Assembly: GCF_011320115.1 (NCBI RefSeq)
Contig: NZ_JAANOZ010000007.1
Coordinates: 1-64,000 of the forward strand
Length of the DNA stretch: 64,000 bases
Direction: 5' to 3'
DNA from: Croceibacterium segetis
Lineage (GTDB): Bacteria; Pseudomonadota; Alphaproteobacteria; Sphingomonadales; Sphingomonadaceae
Part shown: piece by piece, positions 16,256 through 24,803 of the stretch
Numbering within the stretch: position 1 is the first letter of the stretch
How the letters are laid out: each line of letters starts with the position of its first letter
Made by a program: the position numbers and the translations under genes
The notes under the pieces: generated by a model
The model's database searches: none
Told to the model about the DNA's origin: nothing
What the model saw: only the letters and a program-made list of their open reading frames with translations

Positions 16256-17889
16256 AGCCGCTGCGTTGCGCGGTATACACCCGCAAGTCGACCGAGGACG
16301 GCCTGGAGCAGGAGTTCAACAGCCTCGATGCCCAGCGCGAGGCGTGCGAAGCCTACATCCTGAGTCAGCGCCATGAGGGCTGGATCCTGTTGCCGAACCG
16401 TTATGACGATGGCGGCTTCTCGGGCGGGAGCATGGAGCGCCCCGGCCTGAAATTGCTGCTGGCCGATATCGAAGCGGGCCTGGTCGACGTGATAATTGTC
16501 TACAAAGTTGATCGCCTGACCCGCAGTCTCGCGGACTTCGCCAAGATCGTCGAACAACTGGATGCCAAGCAGGCCAGTTTCGTATCGGTCACGCAGGCAT
16601 TCAACACCACCACCAGCATGGGGCGCCTGACCCTCAATGTGCTGCTGTCATTTGCCCAGTTCGAACGCGAGGTCACCGGCGAGCGCATCCGCGACAAGAT
16701 CGCCGCGTCGAAGAAGAAGGGCATGTGGATGGGCGGCCCAGTTCCGCTGGGATACGAAGTGGTTGCTCGCAAACTGGTTCCGGTGCCTGAAGAGGCCGAG
16801 CGGGTGCGCACGATCATGGGGCGCTATCTCGCCATCAGATCAGTCCCCGCGCTGATCGAAGTTCTGCGCCGTGAAGGCATTGTGACCAAGGTCCAGAATC
16901 GGACCAGCGGGCCACACAGGGGAGGCATCCCCTTCCGCCGTGGAAGCCTGTTCCACCTTCTCAAGAATCCGATCTACCGCGGCAAGATCGTACACAAGGG
17001 CCAGATCTACGATGGCGAGCACGAAGCGATCGTGGACGAAGACCTGTGGGATGCGGTGCGGGCACACCTGAATGAGAAAGCACCGCCGCGGAAGCGCCCA
17101 ACCAATGACCCGCAACAGGCCATGCTGCGCGGCCTGCTGACCGATCCACATGGACGCCCGATGGTCGCGACCTATGCCACCAAGCGAAGCCGCCGCTACG
17201 CATACTACGAGACCCGCAAGGACCTTGCCCGGCCTAGCGATCAGCCAGCAACGCGGTTCGCACAAGGGCAACTCGAGCGACATCTCGTCGTGAAACTCAC
17301 CCAGCTGTTAGAGGATGAGCATGCCCTGCGCCGACTGTCGGGGATCGAAGAAGCAGGACAGCTGCGGACCATGTTCGAGACTGGTCGGTTGCTCGCCTGC
17401 CGGCTTGCGTTCGAAGGTTCGCGCGAAGCAATCCTGCAGGATCTGATCGCCGCGATACAGGTTGGCGCCGAGCGAATCGAGGTCGTGTTGAACTCGGATG
17501 CGCTGGCGGTCGGGACGGGTGGTGAGCTCAGCTGGAGCATACCGCTGCCAGATCGAAAGCCGTTCCGCGAAGCCAAGCTCAGGATCGATGCCGAAGCCAA
17601 GCGTGGCGCGCTGGATAACAAGCTGGTCGAGCTAATCGCTGACGCACTCGAAGCTCGGAAGCTCGTCATCAGCAACCCGGGACTCAGCATCAACCAGGTG
17701 GCAAAACAGGGGGGCCGCTGCCGCAAGCAGCTGGCCAAGCTGTTGAGCGTAAGCTGGCTGAGTCCACGTATAATCGAGTCCATTGCAGCAGGCGCCCAGC
17801 CGAAGGCGATCAACCGGACCTTGCTGCTCGAAACCGCGCTTCCCACCAATTGGGCCGACCAGGAAGCCTTGCTCGGCTTTAAGGCCTGA
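16252..17889 (+). CDS. Large serine recombinase (resolvase/invertase family)
   Basis: A 545-residue site-specific recombinase. The catalytic domain opens with RCAVYTRKSTED, whose serine is the DNA-attacking nucleophile, followed by DAQREAC, VYKVDRLTRSLADF and the helix with FAQFEREVTGERIRDK. Then come the recombinase domain (VPLGYEVV, GSLFHLLKNPIYRGKI) and a long C-terminal region that includes a zinc-ribbon-like part with few cysteines. Such enzymes integrate and excise mobile DNA between short att sites with a two-base core. It lies between the cut lepA fragment and tRNA-Leu and is the best candidate for the enzyme that moved the cassette. The ATG at 16252 begins at the conserved strand. 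Confidence 0.9.
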   Translation: MKPLRCAVYTRKSTEDGLEQEFNSLDAQREACEAYILSQRHEGWILLPNRYDDGGFSGGSMERPGLKLLLADIEAGLVDVIIVYKVDRLTRSLADFAKIVEQLDAKQASFVSVTQAFNTTTSMGRLTLNVLLSFAQFEREVTGERIRDKIAASKKKGMWMGGPVPLGYEVVARKLVPVPEEAERVRTIMGRYLAIRSVPALIEVLRREGIVTKVQNRTSGPHRGGIPFRRGSLFHLLKNPIYRGKIVHKGQIYDGEHEAIVDEDLWDAVRAHLNEKAPPRKRPTNDPQQAMLRGLLTDPHGRPMVATYATKRSRRYAYYETRKDLARPSDQPATRFAQGQLERHLVVKLTQLLEDEHALRRLSGIEEAGQLRTMFETGRLLACRLAFEGSREAILQDLIAAIQVGAERIEVVLNSDALAVGTGGELSWSIPLPDRKPFREAKLRIDAEAKRGALDNKLVELIADALEARKLVISNPGLSINQVAKQGGRCRKQLAKLLSVSWLSPRIIESIAAGAQPKAINRTLLLETALPTNWADQEALLGFKA

Positions 17890-18091
17890 GCGCGGTCCAC
17901 CGCACCTTCCTGCCGCGTGGGCGGGGAACCTCCAGACAGAGAATGGGGCTGATGTTGGCCGTCCTCAGTCCGAAGTAGCGGTCTCTCTCGCCCACGTCTC
18001 GGAAATTCATGGCGCCAAACCCCGCAGAACTGCGCCACTTTCAGGGCGCAGGACGCCCGAAGGCGAAATTATGTCTGCTTGGCTGACTGTG

Positions 18092-18178
18092 TGGTGCGGT
18101 CGAGAAGACTCGAACTTCCACGGGCTTTCGCCCACAACGACCTCAACGTTGCGCGTCTACCAGTTCCGCCACGACCGC
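18092..18178 (-). tRNA. tRNA-Leu (anticodon GAG)
   Basis: An 87-base gene with encoded CCA. The acceptor stem GCGGTCG (5' end at 18178) pairs with CGACCGC, and the anticodon stem CAACG/CGTTG holds the loop TTGAGGT with anticodon GAG. A variable arm typical of leucine tRNA and a T arm with TTCGAGT follow. The 3' end faces the recombinase cassette, a usual orientation for islands inserted at tRNA genes, but I found no second copy of the tRNA 3' end in this window. Confidence 0.93.
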
Positions 18179-18185
18179 ATCATCG

Positions 18186-18210
18186 AAAAAGGAGCCGGAA
18201 TGCCGGCTCC
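18186..18210 (-). terminator. Rho-independent terminator, minus strand
   Basis: A perfect 8-bp stem, GGAGCCGG/CCGGCTCC with a four-base loop, is followed on the minus strand by a run of five T. It ends only seven bases before the 5' end of tRNA-Leu, so it must end a separate transcript from the right. No minus-strand protein gene feeds it directly, which is why I propose a small RNA there. Confidence 0.65.
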
Positions 18211-18405
18211 CCCGGGGGTAGGTGCGGGCCCTTAGCAAAGGGGTCACACCCCTGCAAGCGTATCGGCTGCAACTGGCTCACCTACGCGATCGCACGCACC
18301 GCATTGATAGGGATACCGCTCAGCGCGGCTGTGCCTGAGGATCGCGAAGATCTTCGTCCCGCTGTGGAACGGGGTTAGCGAAACCCTGTTCAACAGGGTA
18401 AATAC
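18186..18405 (-). ncRNA. Candidate structured small RNA ending at the terminator
   Basis: There is no protein gene on this strand, but several strong pairings are visible in RNA sense: CCCTGT/ACAGGG with a three-base loop, CGCGATC paired with GATCGCG enclosing GCAC/GTGC and CCGC/GCGG, and AGGGGT/ACCCCT, then the terminator hairpin. The 5' boundary is a guess. A 6S-like or lineage-specific sRNA are possible; I do not recognise a known family with certainty. Confidence 0.35.
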
Positions 18406-18422
18406 GGTCATAACCATTTGCC

Positions 18423-18656
18423 ATGAGCTTCGCCGCCGCCTTCTTCTTGCTTGCCGCTGCTGCCGTCCAGGCCGCGCCGGTCGACGCGCCCGCCGAGCCG
18501 GACCGCGGAGCCCGGGTGGAAAGCGCTCAGGTGAGCGTGACGATCCTGCGACCGGCGGTGCTCAAAGGCGGATCGCTGATTTCGAGCCGTGACGGCGCCA
18601 CGCCGCGCAGCCAGCGGCAAAGCCGTGACGGCCGCGTCACCTACGAATTCGAGTAG
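18423..18656 (+). CDS. Small secreted hypothetical protein
   Basis: A 77-residue protein with a clear signal peptide (FAAAFFLLAAAAVQAAPV, cleavage probably after VQA) and a polar mature part of about 58 residues containing VSVTILRPAVLKGG, then SRDGATPRSQRQSRDGRVTYEFE. It looks like a conserved short periplasmic protein of sphingomonads, function unknown. The ATG has no strong ribosome-binding site. The gene is convergent with the zinc-ribbon membrane protein gene, nine bases apart, and divergent from the proposed small RNA. Confidence 0.65.
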   Translation: MSFAAAFFLLAAAAVQAAPVDAPAEPDRGARVESAQVSVTILRPAVLKGGSLISSRDGATPRSQRQSRDGRVTYEFE

Positions 18657-18665
18657 CTCAACGGT

Positions 18666-19466
18666 TCAGTTCGGCTTCCAGCCGATCTCGGCCACCTTGG
18701 CCGAGCGCGGGACGTCGGTCACCGCCTGGTTCACCGTCATGCTCTCCCCGGGCGCAAGGCTGCGCTTGGGGGGATAGACTTCCCAGCTGTAGACGATCCG
18801 GTCGTGCCCATCGCGCAGCACGATCAGGATCGGCGGCACGTTGCGCGTCACGCTGCCGATGTTGGTGATCGTGCCGCTGGCGCCGAAGTACTCGGTGCCG
18901 TCGGGCAATTGCCGCCGCTCCTGCTGGTCCGCGGGAAAGTCGAGCTGCAGGTCGCTCTGCCCCGCCGCGAAGATCGGCCGGCTCACTGGCACCCAGTCCG
19001 GCAGGCCCCAGTAGCTGACCGTCGCGATCAGCGCGGCGACCATGATCGCAAAGACCACTCCAGCGTAAGTCCATAATCGCAACGGATTGCGCCGTCGGCG
19101 GAACGGCGGCTCGTGCTCGAACTGCGACGCAGCGTCGTCCTCGGCGTAATCCGGCGCGACCACCGGAGGCGAAGGAGGCGCTTCGTCAAACGGCGGCCGC
19201 TCGACGACTACCGCTTCGGCCTCGGGGTCCGCCGTGACAGGCTCCGACGGTGGCGGGGGAGCGGGCGGCGGCGGCGAAGGCGGAGTGACAGGCGTGGGCT
19301 CGGCCGGCGCGGCTGGCGCTGGAGAGGGAGGCGCGGCTGCGAGCGTCGGACCGTCCTGGAACCAGCTATGCCGGCACTTGGCGCACCGGACTGTGCGTCC
19401 TTCGGCTCCGATCGCGCTGTCGGGAACGACATAGCGCGTGGAGCAGGCGGGGCACGTTATGATCAT
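18666..19466 (-). CDS. Zinc-ribbon (MJ0042) single-pass membrane protein
   Basis: A 266-residue protein. The N-terminus is a zinc ribbon with CPACSTRYVVPD and CAKCRHSWF (MJ0042 family). A proline/alanine-rich linker covers about 45-110, one membrane helix about 135-155 (LWTYAGVVFAIMVAALIATVSYWGL), and a C-terminal beta-rich extracytoplasmic domain (GTITNIGSVTRNVPPILIVLRD) resembling DUF3426. This architecture is frequent next to ftsE-ftsX in alphaproteobacteria, and here it is divergent from ftsE. The cytosolic ribbon and periplasmic domain suggest a sensor or assembly role at the envelope, but the function is not known. Confidence 0.8.
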   Translation of the reverse strand: MIITCPACSTRYVVPDSAIGAEGRTVRCAKCRHSWFQDGPTLAAAPPSPAPAAPAEPTPVTPPSPPPPAPPPPSEPVTADPEAEAVVVERPPFDEAPPSPPVVAPDYAEDDAASQFEHEPPFRRRRNPLRLWTYAGVVFAIMVAALIATVSYWGLPDWVPVSRPIFAAGQSDLQLDFPADQQERRQLPDGTEYFGASGTITNIGSVTRNVPPILIVLRDGHDRIVYSWEVYPPKRSLAPGESMTVNQAVTDVPRSAKVAEIGWKPN

Positions 19467-19626
19467 TGCGGTCGAATCCTAACGCTTGTTTCGGCAATGC
19501 AACAAGGTGCACGGCCGTGAACAGCGTCCGGCCCTGCCTTTTTTCCACATCGATCAGCGGCTATAGCCGCCGGCGCATGCCTCCTGTTCCCGCCAGATCG
19601 ACCATTCGCCCACCTGGACCGCGACG

Positions 19627-20364
19627 ATGAGCGGTCCGGAGGGGAGCATCGTCCAGTTCGACAACGTCGGTTTGCGCTACGGCACCGACCGGGAGGTCCT
19701 GAGCGACATCTCGTTCACGCTGTACCCGGGGAGCTTTTATTTCCTCACCGGGGCGAGCGGCGCGGGCAAGACCTCGCTGCTGCGGCTGCTCTATCTCGCG
19801 CAGCGGCCGTCGCGGGGCATGATACGCATGTTCGGCAGCGACGTGATCACTCTGCCGCGCAAGGGCCTGCCGGCGTTCCGCCGGCGTATCGGCACGGTGT
19901 TCCAGGACTTCCGCCTCGTGCCGCACCTCAGCGCCTTCGACAACGTCGCGCTGCCGCTGCGCGTTTCGCGCGTGCCTGAGAGCGAAATCAAAAAGCCTGT
20001 CGCCGACATGCTCGACTGGGTCGGCCTGAGCCATCGCGCCGGCGCGCGTCCGGCCACGCTGTCGGGCGGCGAACAGCAGCGCGTGGCAATCGCCCGCGCG
20101 GTGATCGCCCGTCCTGAAATCCTCGTCGCCGACGAGCCGACCGGCAACGTCGACCACGACATGGGGCTAAAGCTGCTGCGATTGTTCGAGGCGCTCAACC
20201 GGCTGGGCACCACCGTCGTCGTCGCCACCCACGACGTGCACTTGCTCAAGAAGGTCCCGGATTCGCTGATCATGCGGCTCGATAAAGGACGGCTGAGCGA
20301 CCCGACCGGCGCCTTGCGCTATCCGCCGCGGCGCCCCGCCCGGATCGAAGGAGCGTTCGGCTGA
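19627..20364 (+). CDS. ftsE: Cell division ATP-binding protein FtsE
   Basis: A 245-residue ABC ATPase that works with FtsX at the septum to control peptidoglycan hydrolases. Walker A is GASGAGKTSLLR (about 38-49), the Q-loop is VFQDFRLVPHLS, the signature LSGGEQQRVAIARA and Walker B ILVADEPTGN, with the switch histidine in VATHD. The C-terminus is extended by about 20 basic and proline-rich residues. The stop shares one base with the ftsX start, and ydcF and plsC follow in the same coupled run. Confidence 0.93.
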   Translation: MSGPEGSIVQFDNVGLRYGTDREVLSDISFTLYPGSFYFLTGASGAGKTSLLRLLYLAQRPSRGMIRMFGSDVITLPRKGLPAFRRRIGTVFQDFRLVPHLSAFDNVALPLRVSRVPESEIKKPVADMLDWVGLSHRAGARPATLSGGEQQRVAIARAVIARPEILVADEPTGNVDHDMGLKLLRLFEALNRLGTTVVVATHDVHLLKKVPDSLIMRLDKGRLSDPTGALRYPPRRPARIEGAFG

Positions 20365-21287
20365 TGGCGCTCGCCCAGGTCATCCGCCGCAACCAGCCGC
20401 GCTTCGGCGGCGAGCGCACGGGCTTGCTTCAGCAGGCCCGGCTCGGCGGTCCGATGCCGTGGGTGATCGCGATCATGATTGCGCTGACGGTGATGGCCGC
20501 CGCTACCGGGTTGGCGCTGAGCAATCTCGCGCGCAACGCCAGCGCGGAGATCGCCGGCGGGATCACCGTTCAGGTGGTCGAAGCCGCTCCCGCCGAGCGC
20601 GACCGTCAGGCCGAAGTCGCGCTCGCCTTGTTGCGCAATCGCGGCGACGTCGCCGAAGTGCGCCGGGTGCCCGATGCCGAGCTCGAAGGGCTGATCGAAC
20701 CCTGGCTCGGCGAAGCCGCCGGCACCGCCGACGAAGCGATTCCGATTCCCGCCCTGATCGATGCGCGGCTGCGCGGACCGGTGACCGCGCAGCGGCTCGA
20801 GGCTCTGCGGGCCGAGCTGACCGCATCCGTGCCTTCGGCCAAGATCGATGCGCAGGCCGGCTGGCTGGCGCCGGTGTTTCAGGCCATTTCCTCGCTGCAA
20901 TGGCTCGCCATCGGGCTCGTAGTTTTGCTGGCGGCGACGAGCGCGGCGGCGGTGTGGCTCGCGGCGCGTAGCGCGCTCGGCTCCAATCGCGACACGATCG
21001 AGATCGTCCACCTGCTTGGCGGCACCGACGGGCAGATCGCGCGTATATTTCAGCGCTCGATCGCGGTCGATGCGACGGTCGGAGGCATAGTCGGGCTGTT
21101 GCTCGGCTTGATCGCACTGTTCTTGCTCGGCCGCCAGTTCGCCGCGCTGGGCTCGGGCTTGGTCGCCGGCGGTGGGCTGGGCTTGGTCGACTGGGTAGCG
21201 ATCGGCGCTATCCCGTTCACCGGGGTACTTATCGCCATGCTCACGGCCAGGATTACCGTGCTTGCCGCGCTGAGGAGGATGCTGTGA
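20364..21287 (+). CDS. ftsX: Cell division protein FtsX (permease)
   Basis: A 307-residue inner-membrane partner of FtsE. It has four membrane helices in the expected places: one near residues 33-55, then a periplasmic domain to about 170, then helices near 175-200, 225-250 and 270-295. The LLGGTDGQIARIFQRS segment between helices matches the cytoplasmic coupling motif of FtsX. FtsEX passes ATP-driven conformational change to cell-wall amidases or their activators. It overlaps ftsE by one base and the following ydcF by four. Confidence 0.9.
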   Translation: MALAQVIRRNQPRFGGERTGLLQQARLGGPMPWVIAIMIALTVMAAATGLALSNLARNASAEIAGGITVQVVEAAPAERDRQAEVALALLRNRGDVAEVRRVPDAELEGLIEPWLGEAAGTADEAIPIPALIDARLRGPVTAQRLEALRAELTASVPSAKIDAQAGWLAPVFQAISSLQWLAIGLVVLLAATSAAAVWLAARSALGSNRDTIEIVHLLGGTDGQIARIFQRSIAVDATVGGIVGLLLGLIALFLLGRQFAALGSGLVAGGGLGLVDWVAIGAIPFTGVLIAMLTARITVLAALRRML

Positions 21288-21805
21288 TCCGCCGGCTGAT
21301 TGCCGCGCTGGTGATCGTCTGGCTGCTCGGCTTCGCCTGGTTCGCCGCCGCGCTGCCGCAGCCTGCTCCGCCGAGCGTGAAGACCGACGTCATCGTCGTC
21401 CCCACGGGCGGCGGCGGGAGGATCGATCGTGGGCTGGCAATGTTGCGCGCGCATGCCGCCGGCAAGCTGTTCGTCAGCGGTGTCGACCGTGAAGTCCGCC
21501 CGCGCGAGTTCGCAGCCCAATACAAGGTCACACCGGCGGAGATGGCCTGCTGCGTCGTGCTCGGTTTCGCTGCACTCGACACCCGCGGCAACGCGCTCGA
21601 GACCGCCAGCTGGATCGAAAGTGGCCATTTCCGCTCGCTGCGCCTGGTCACCAGCGACTGGCACATGCGGCGGAGCGCCGGGGAGCTCGAGGAGGTGCTG
21701 CCCAAGGTCCGGCTGGTGGAAGACGCGGTGCCCTCCGAACCCTCGTTGAAGACGTTGTTCCTCGAATATCACAAGCTGCTGGCAAGCTGGCTCGGGCGGC
21801 TGTGA
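21284..21805 (+). CDS. YdcF/DUF218 family membrane-associated protein
   Basis: A 173-residue DUF218 protein. An N-terminal membrane helix (LIAALVIVWLLGFAWFAAA) precedes the fold core: DVIVVPTGGGGRIDRGLAML, LFVSGVDR, the TRGNALETASW segment and LVTSDWHMRR. The family includes SanA and ElyC, linked to envelope integrity and peptidoglycan or enterobacterial antigen lipid metabolism. It starts with GTG overlapping ftsX by four bases and overlaps plsC by four, so all are co-translated. An envelope role fits the neighbours; the reaction is unknown. Confidence 0.83.
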   Translation: MIRRLIAALVIVWLLGFAWFAAALPQPAPPSVKTDVIVVPTGGGGRIDRGLAMLRAHAAGKLFVSGVDREVRPREFAAQYKVTPAEMACCVVLGFAALDTRGNALETASWIESGHFRSLRLVTSDWHMRRSAGELEEVLPKVRLVEDAVPSEPSLKTLFLEYHKLLASWLGRL

Positions 21806-22485
21806 GGGTCCTGCGCAGTCTGTTATTCTACGCCGTGTTCTATGGCGCCACCGTAGGCTTCGTGCTCGCTTCGCTGCTCGCGGCGGTCCTCTTGTCGGGC
21901 CCTCGCTTTCGGGCCATCCCGAACGCCTGGTCGCGCTGTCACCGCTGGTGCGTGGTCAAGATTCTCGGGATCGTCGTGCGCGAGGAGGGTGAGCGCCAGT
22001 CCGGGCCGGCGCTTTACGCAATCAAGCACGAAAGCTTCTTCGAGGCGATCGACCTCGGCAACCTGCTCGACAACCCCGTGCCCTTCGCCAAGGAAGAGCT
22101 CTTCCGCATTCCCGGCTGGGGTCGCGTCGCTCGCGCCTACGGCAACATCCCGGTGATGCGCGACGCAGGCGCCAAGGGCCTGCGGGCCATGATGACCGAG
22201 GCGCGCCGGCACATCGGCGGCGGCCGCCCGCTGGCGATTTTCCCCGAAGGCACGCGCATTCCGCATGGCGAGCGCCCGCCGCTGCGCTCGGGTTTCGCGG
22301 GGCTGTACAAGATGCTTGGGTTGCCGGTTGTGCCGGTGGCGGTCGACAGCGGGCCGCTCTATCAGCGCTGGTGGAAGCGTCGCGGCACGATCACGGTGCG
22401 CTTCTGCGAGCCGATCCCGCCCGGCCTGCCGCGCGAGGAGATCGAGGCGCGGGTGCACAGCGCGATCAACGCGCTGAATTCCTGA
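21802..22485 (+). CDS. plsC: 1-acyl-sn-glycerol-3-phosphate acyltransferase
   Basis: A 227-residue membrane acyltransferase that converts lysophosphatidic acid to phosphatidic acid. An N-terminal hydrophobic helix (about 8-35) is followed by the acyltransferase blocks: KHESFFEA (block I, here H-x4-E instead of the usual H-x4-D), IPVMRDAGAKGLRAM, FPEGTRIPHGE (block III) and VVPVAVDSG (block IV). The glutamate in block I is conservative and probably tolerated. Coupled by overlap to ydcF, ftsX and ftsE, it ties phospholipid synthesis to the division gene block. Confidence 0.88.
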   Translation: MRVLRSLLFYAVFYGATVGFVLASLLAAVLLSGPRFRAIPNAWSRCHRWCVVKILGIVVREEGERQSGPALYAIKHESFFEAIDLGNLLDNPVPFAKEELFRIPGWGRVARAYGNIPVMRDAGAKGLRAMMTEARRHIGGGRPLAIFPEGTRIPHGERPPLRSGFAGLYKMLGLPVVPVAVDSGPLYQRWWKRRGTITVRFCEPIPPGLPREEIEARVHSAINALNS

Positions 22486-22566
22486 CGCTGCCGATTGCCC
22501 TTGTTGCGCGGCAGCGCGGCGGGTAGGCCCGGCCTGCGGTCGCGTCGCGCTGGGGGGCGCCGCTCG

Positions 22567-23895
22567 ATGACAACTCTCGACACCAATTCGACCGAGGACG
22601 CCGCACCGGCGGGCACGGTCTCGCGCATGGCCTGGCGTATCCTGCCGCTGCTCGGCGTGGCTTACCTGTTCGCCTATATGGACCGGGTCAATATCAGCTT
22701 CGCCGCCTTGCAGATGAACGCCGACCTGGGTTTCAGCGCCACGGTCTACGGTCTGGGGGGCGGGCTGTTCTTTCTCGCTTACGCCTTGTTCGAAGTGCCG
22801 TCGAACCTAATCCTCGCCAGGGTCGGCGCGCGCCGCTGGATCGCGCGGATCATGATCACCTGGGGATTGCTCGCCGCAGGCATGATGTTCGTCCAATCGC
22901 CCTGGCAGTTTTACCTGATTCGCTTCCTGCTCGGCGCGGCCGAGGCGGGGTTCTTTCCCGGCATCGTCTTTTACATGGCGCACTGGTTTCCGAAGGCCGT
23001 CAGGGGCCGTGCACTGAGCGTGATCTACATCCTCGGTGCGCTCGCCGGAGTGGTCATCGGCACGTTTTCGCCCATGCTGCTCTCGCTGGACGGCGCGCAC
23101 GGTCTTGCCGGCTGGCAATGGCTGTTCCTGGTGGAGGGGCTTCCCGCCGCGCTGGTCGGGCTGCTGGTGCTGTTCCTGCTACCCAATGCCCCTGAAACCG
23201 CGCGCTGGCTCAACAACGCCGAAAAGGCCTGGATCGTCCGCGCACTCGAGGCCGATGCCGATGCCCATGGTGCGCCTGACGCACACGGCGTCGCGGCGGC
23301 GCTGCGTCATCCGCAAGTGTGGCGGCTCGGCCTCTTCGGGTTCCTGACGATTGGCACCGGGATCACCTTCACGCTGTCCGCACCGCAGGTGCTGCAGATG
23401 GCCACCGGGCTAAGCACCACCGATATCGGGCGCTTGACCAGCGTGGTCGCGGTACTTGGGGCCGGCGGCATCCTGCTCGCCGGAATTCTGTCGGACCGCA
23501 GGGGTGAACGCTTCTCGACGATGGTGACCAGCATCGCGGTGGTGGCATCATGTTACGCACTGATGGCGCTGACCATGCATGGCCATGTCACAATATTCGT
23601 CGCGCTATTCCTGCTTTGGGGGCTGGCGGTCTGGGCGGTTTCGTTCGGCAACCTCATGTGCTGGCCCGATCTGCTGCCGAAGCACCTGCTCGCGGTCGGT
23701 GGCGCCGCGATCAACACGGTCTCCCAGCTCGGCGCTTTTCTGATGCCTTATGCCTGGGGCGCCGCGCGCGACGCGACGGGCGGGTTCGAAGCGGGGCTGG
23801 CCGGTCTCGCAATCGCCGCCGCGCTGGCGGTGCTGGTGGCGCTTGCGGCACGGGCGCAGGCGAACCAGTCCCGACCGAAGTTAAGCGCTGCTTAA
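22567..23895 (+). CDS. MFS transporter, anion:cation symporter type
   Basis: A 442-residue transporter with 12 predicted membrane segments. After the first helix comes YMDRVNISFAALQMN, followed by RVGARRWI and FLLGAAEAGFFPGIVFYMAHWFP, all hallmarks of the ACS group (tartrate, glucarate, allantoate and phthalate-type carriers). It probably imports an organic anion with protons; the exact substrate is not readable. The ATG at 22567 (MTTLDTN) is chosen because the open frame before it is basic, GC-rich and unrelated. Its stop overlaps the stop of convergent tyrA, leaving no room for a terminator. Confidence 0.85.
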   Translation: MTTLDTNSTEDAAPAGTVSRMAWRILPLLGVAYLFAYMDRVNISFAALQMNADLGFSATVYGLGGGLFFLAYALFEVPSNLILARVGARRWIARIMITWGLLAAGMMFVQSPWQFYLIRFLLGAAEAGFFPGIVFYMAHWFPKAVRGRALSVIYILGALAGVVIGTFSPMLLSLDGAHGLAGWQWLFLVEGLPAALVGLLVLFLLPNAPETARWLNNAEKAWIVRALEADADAHGAPDAHGVAAALRHPQVWRLGLFGFLTIGTGITFTLSAPQVLQMATGLSTTDIGRLTSVVAVLGAGGILLAGILSDRRGERFSTMVTSIAVVASCYALMALTMHGHVTIFVALFLLWGLAVWAVSFGNLMCWPDLLPKHLLAVGGAAINTVSQLGAFLMPYAWGAARDATGGFEAGLAGLAIAAALAVLVALAARAQANQSRPKLSAA

Positions 23896-24803
23896 GCGCC
23901 GTGGTCGGCGCGGCCGAAGTCGGGCCGCGCGTCGTCCTGGCCGAGCTCGATGATTCCGCGGCGGATCGCGCGGGTGCGGGTGAACAGGTCGAACATGCTG
24001 TCGCCGTCGCCGGCCTTGATCGCCTCTCGCACGCCTTCGAGGTCGGTCAGGAAGCGATCGAGCATCTCGAGCACAGCGTCGCGATTGTTGAGGAACACGT
24101 CGCGCCACATCGTCGGGTCGCTCGCGGCAATGCGGGTGAAGTCGCGGAAGCCGCCCGCCGAGTACTTGATCACTTCGCCGCGGGTCACTTCCTCGAGGTC
24201 CGAGGCGGTGCCGACGATGGTGTAGGCGATCAGGTGGGGGATGTGGCTGGTGACCGCGAGCACGAGGTCGTGATGCTCGGCGTCCATCACCTCGACCATG
24301 GCACCGAGCGCACGCCAGAATTCGGCGAGACTGGCGACGAGGCCGGGGTCGGCGTCGACGGGCGGGGTGAGGATGCACCAGCGGTGGTGGAACAGCGTGG
24401 CGAAGCCGGCGTCGGGGCCCGAGTGCTCGGTGCCGGCGACCGGGTGGGCCGGAATCACCGGCTGGCCTGGCAGGGCCTCGGTCAGCGCGCGGGTAATGCT
24501 GCGCTTCGATGAGCCGACGTCGCTGACCAGCGCATCCGGCGGGAGTGCATCGGCGATCTGCCGCGCGACTTCGCCCATCGCGCCCACCGGCACGCAGAGG
24601 ATGACGAGCTCGGCGTCGGCCACGGCTTCGGCGGCCGTCTCGCAGATCGTTCCGGCCAGGCCGCGCTCGGCGGCGCGGCGGCGGACCGCGGGATCGGCGT
24701 CGTAGCCGGTCGTGGTCACACCGGGCAGGTGCTCGGCGATGGCAAGCCCGATCGAGCCACCGATGAGCCCCAGGCCGATGATCGCGACGCGCTCGAAGCT
24801 CAT
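23892..24803 (-). CDS. tyrA: Prephenate/arogenate dehydrogenase
   Basis: A 303-residue NAD(P)-dependent dehydrogenase of tyrosine synthesis that decarboxylates prephenate to 4-hydroxyphenylpyruvate or arogenate to tyrosine. The N-terminal Rossmann motif is [12 protein letters not shown] (about 10-21). Further TyrA signatures are [25 protein letters not shown] (the substrate-binding histidine region) and [10 protein letters not shown] chose the ATG at 24803 ([10 protein letters not shown]) because it begins the Rossmann strand and overlaps hisC by four bases. Together with the hisC-type aminotransferase, this pair can complete aromatic amino acid synthesis. Confidence 0.9.
   Translation of the reverse strand: MSFERVAIIGLGLIGGSIGLAIAEHLPGVTTTGYDADPAVRRRAAERGLAGTICETAAEAVADAELVILCVPVGAMGEVARQIADALPPDALVSDVGSSKRSITRALTEALPGQPVIPAHPVAGTEHSGPDAGFATLFHHRWCILTPPVDADPGLVASLAEFWRALGAMVEVMDAEHHDLVLAVTSHIPHLIAYTIVGTASDLEEVTRGEVIKYSAGGFRDFTRIAASDPTMWRDVFLNNRDAVLEMLDRFLTDLEGVREAIKAGDGDSMFDLFTRTRAIRRGIIELGQDDARPDFGRADHGA

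Noticed and set aside
18092-18178. tRNA-Leu as the integration site of the recombinase cassette
   Set aside because: The orientation would fit, but I found no direct repeat of the tRNA 3' end on the other side of the island in this window, so the claim is not supported.
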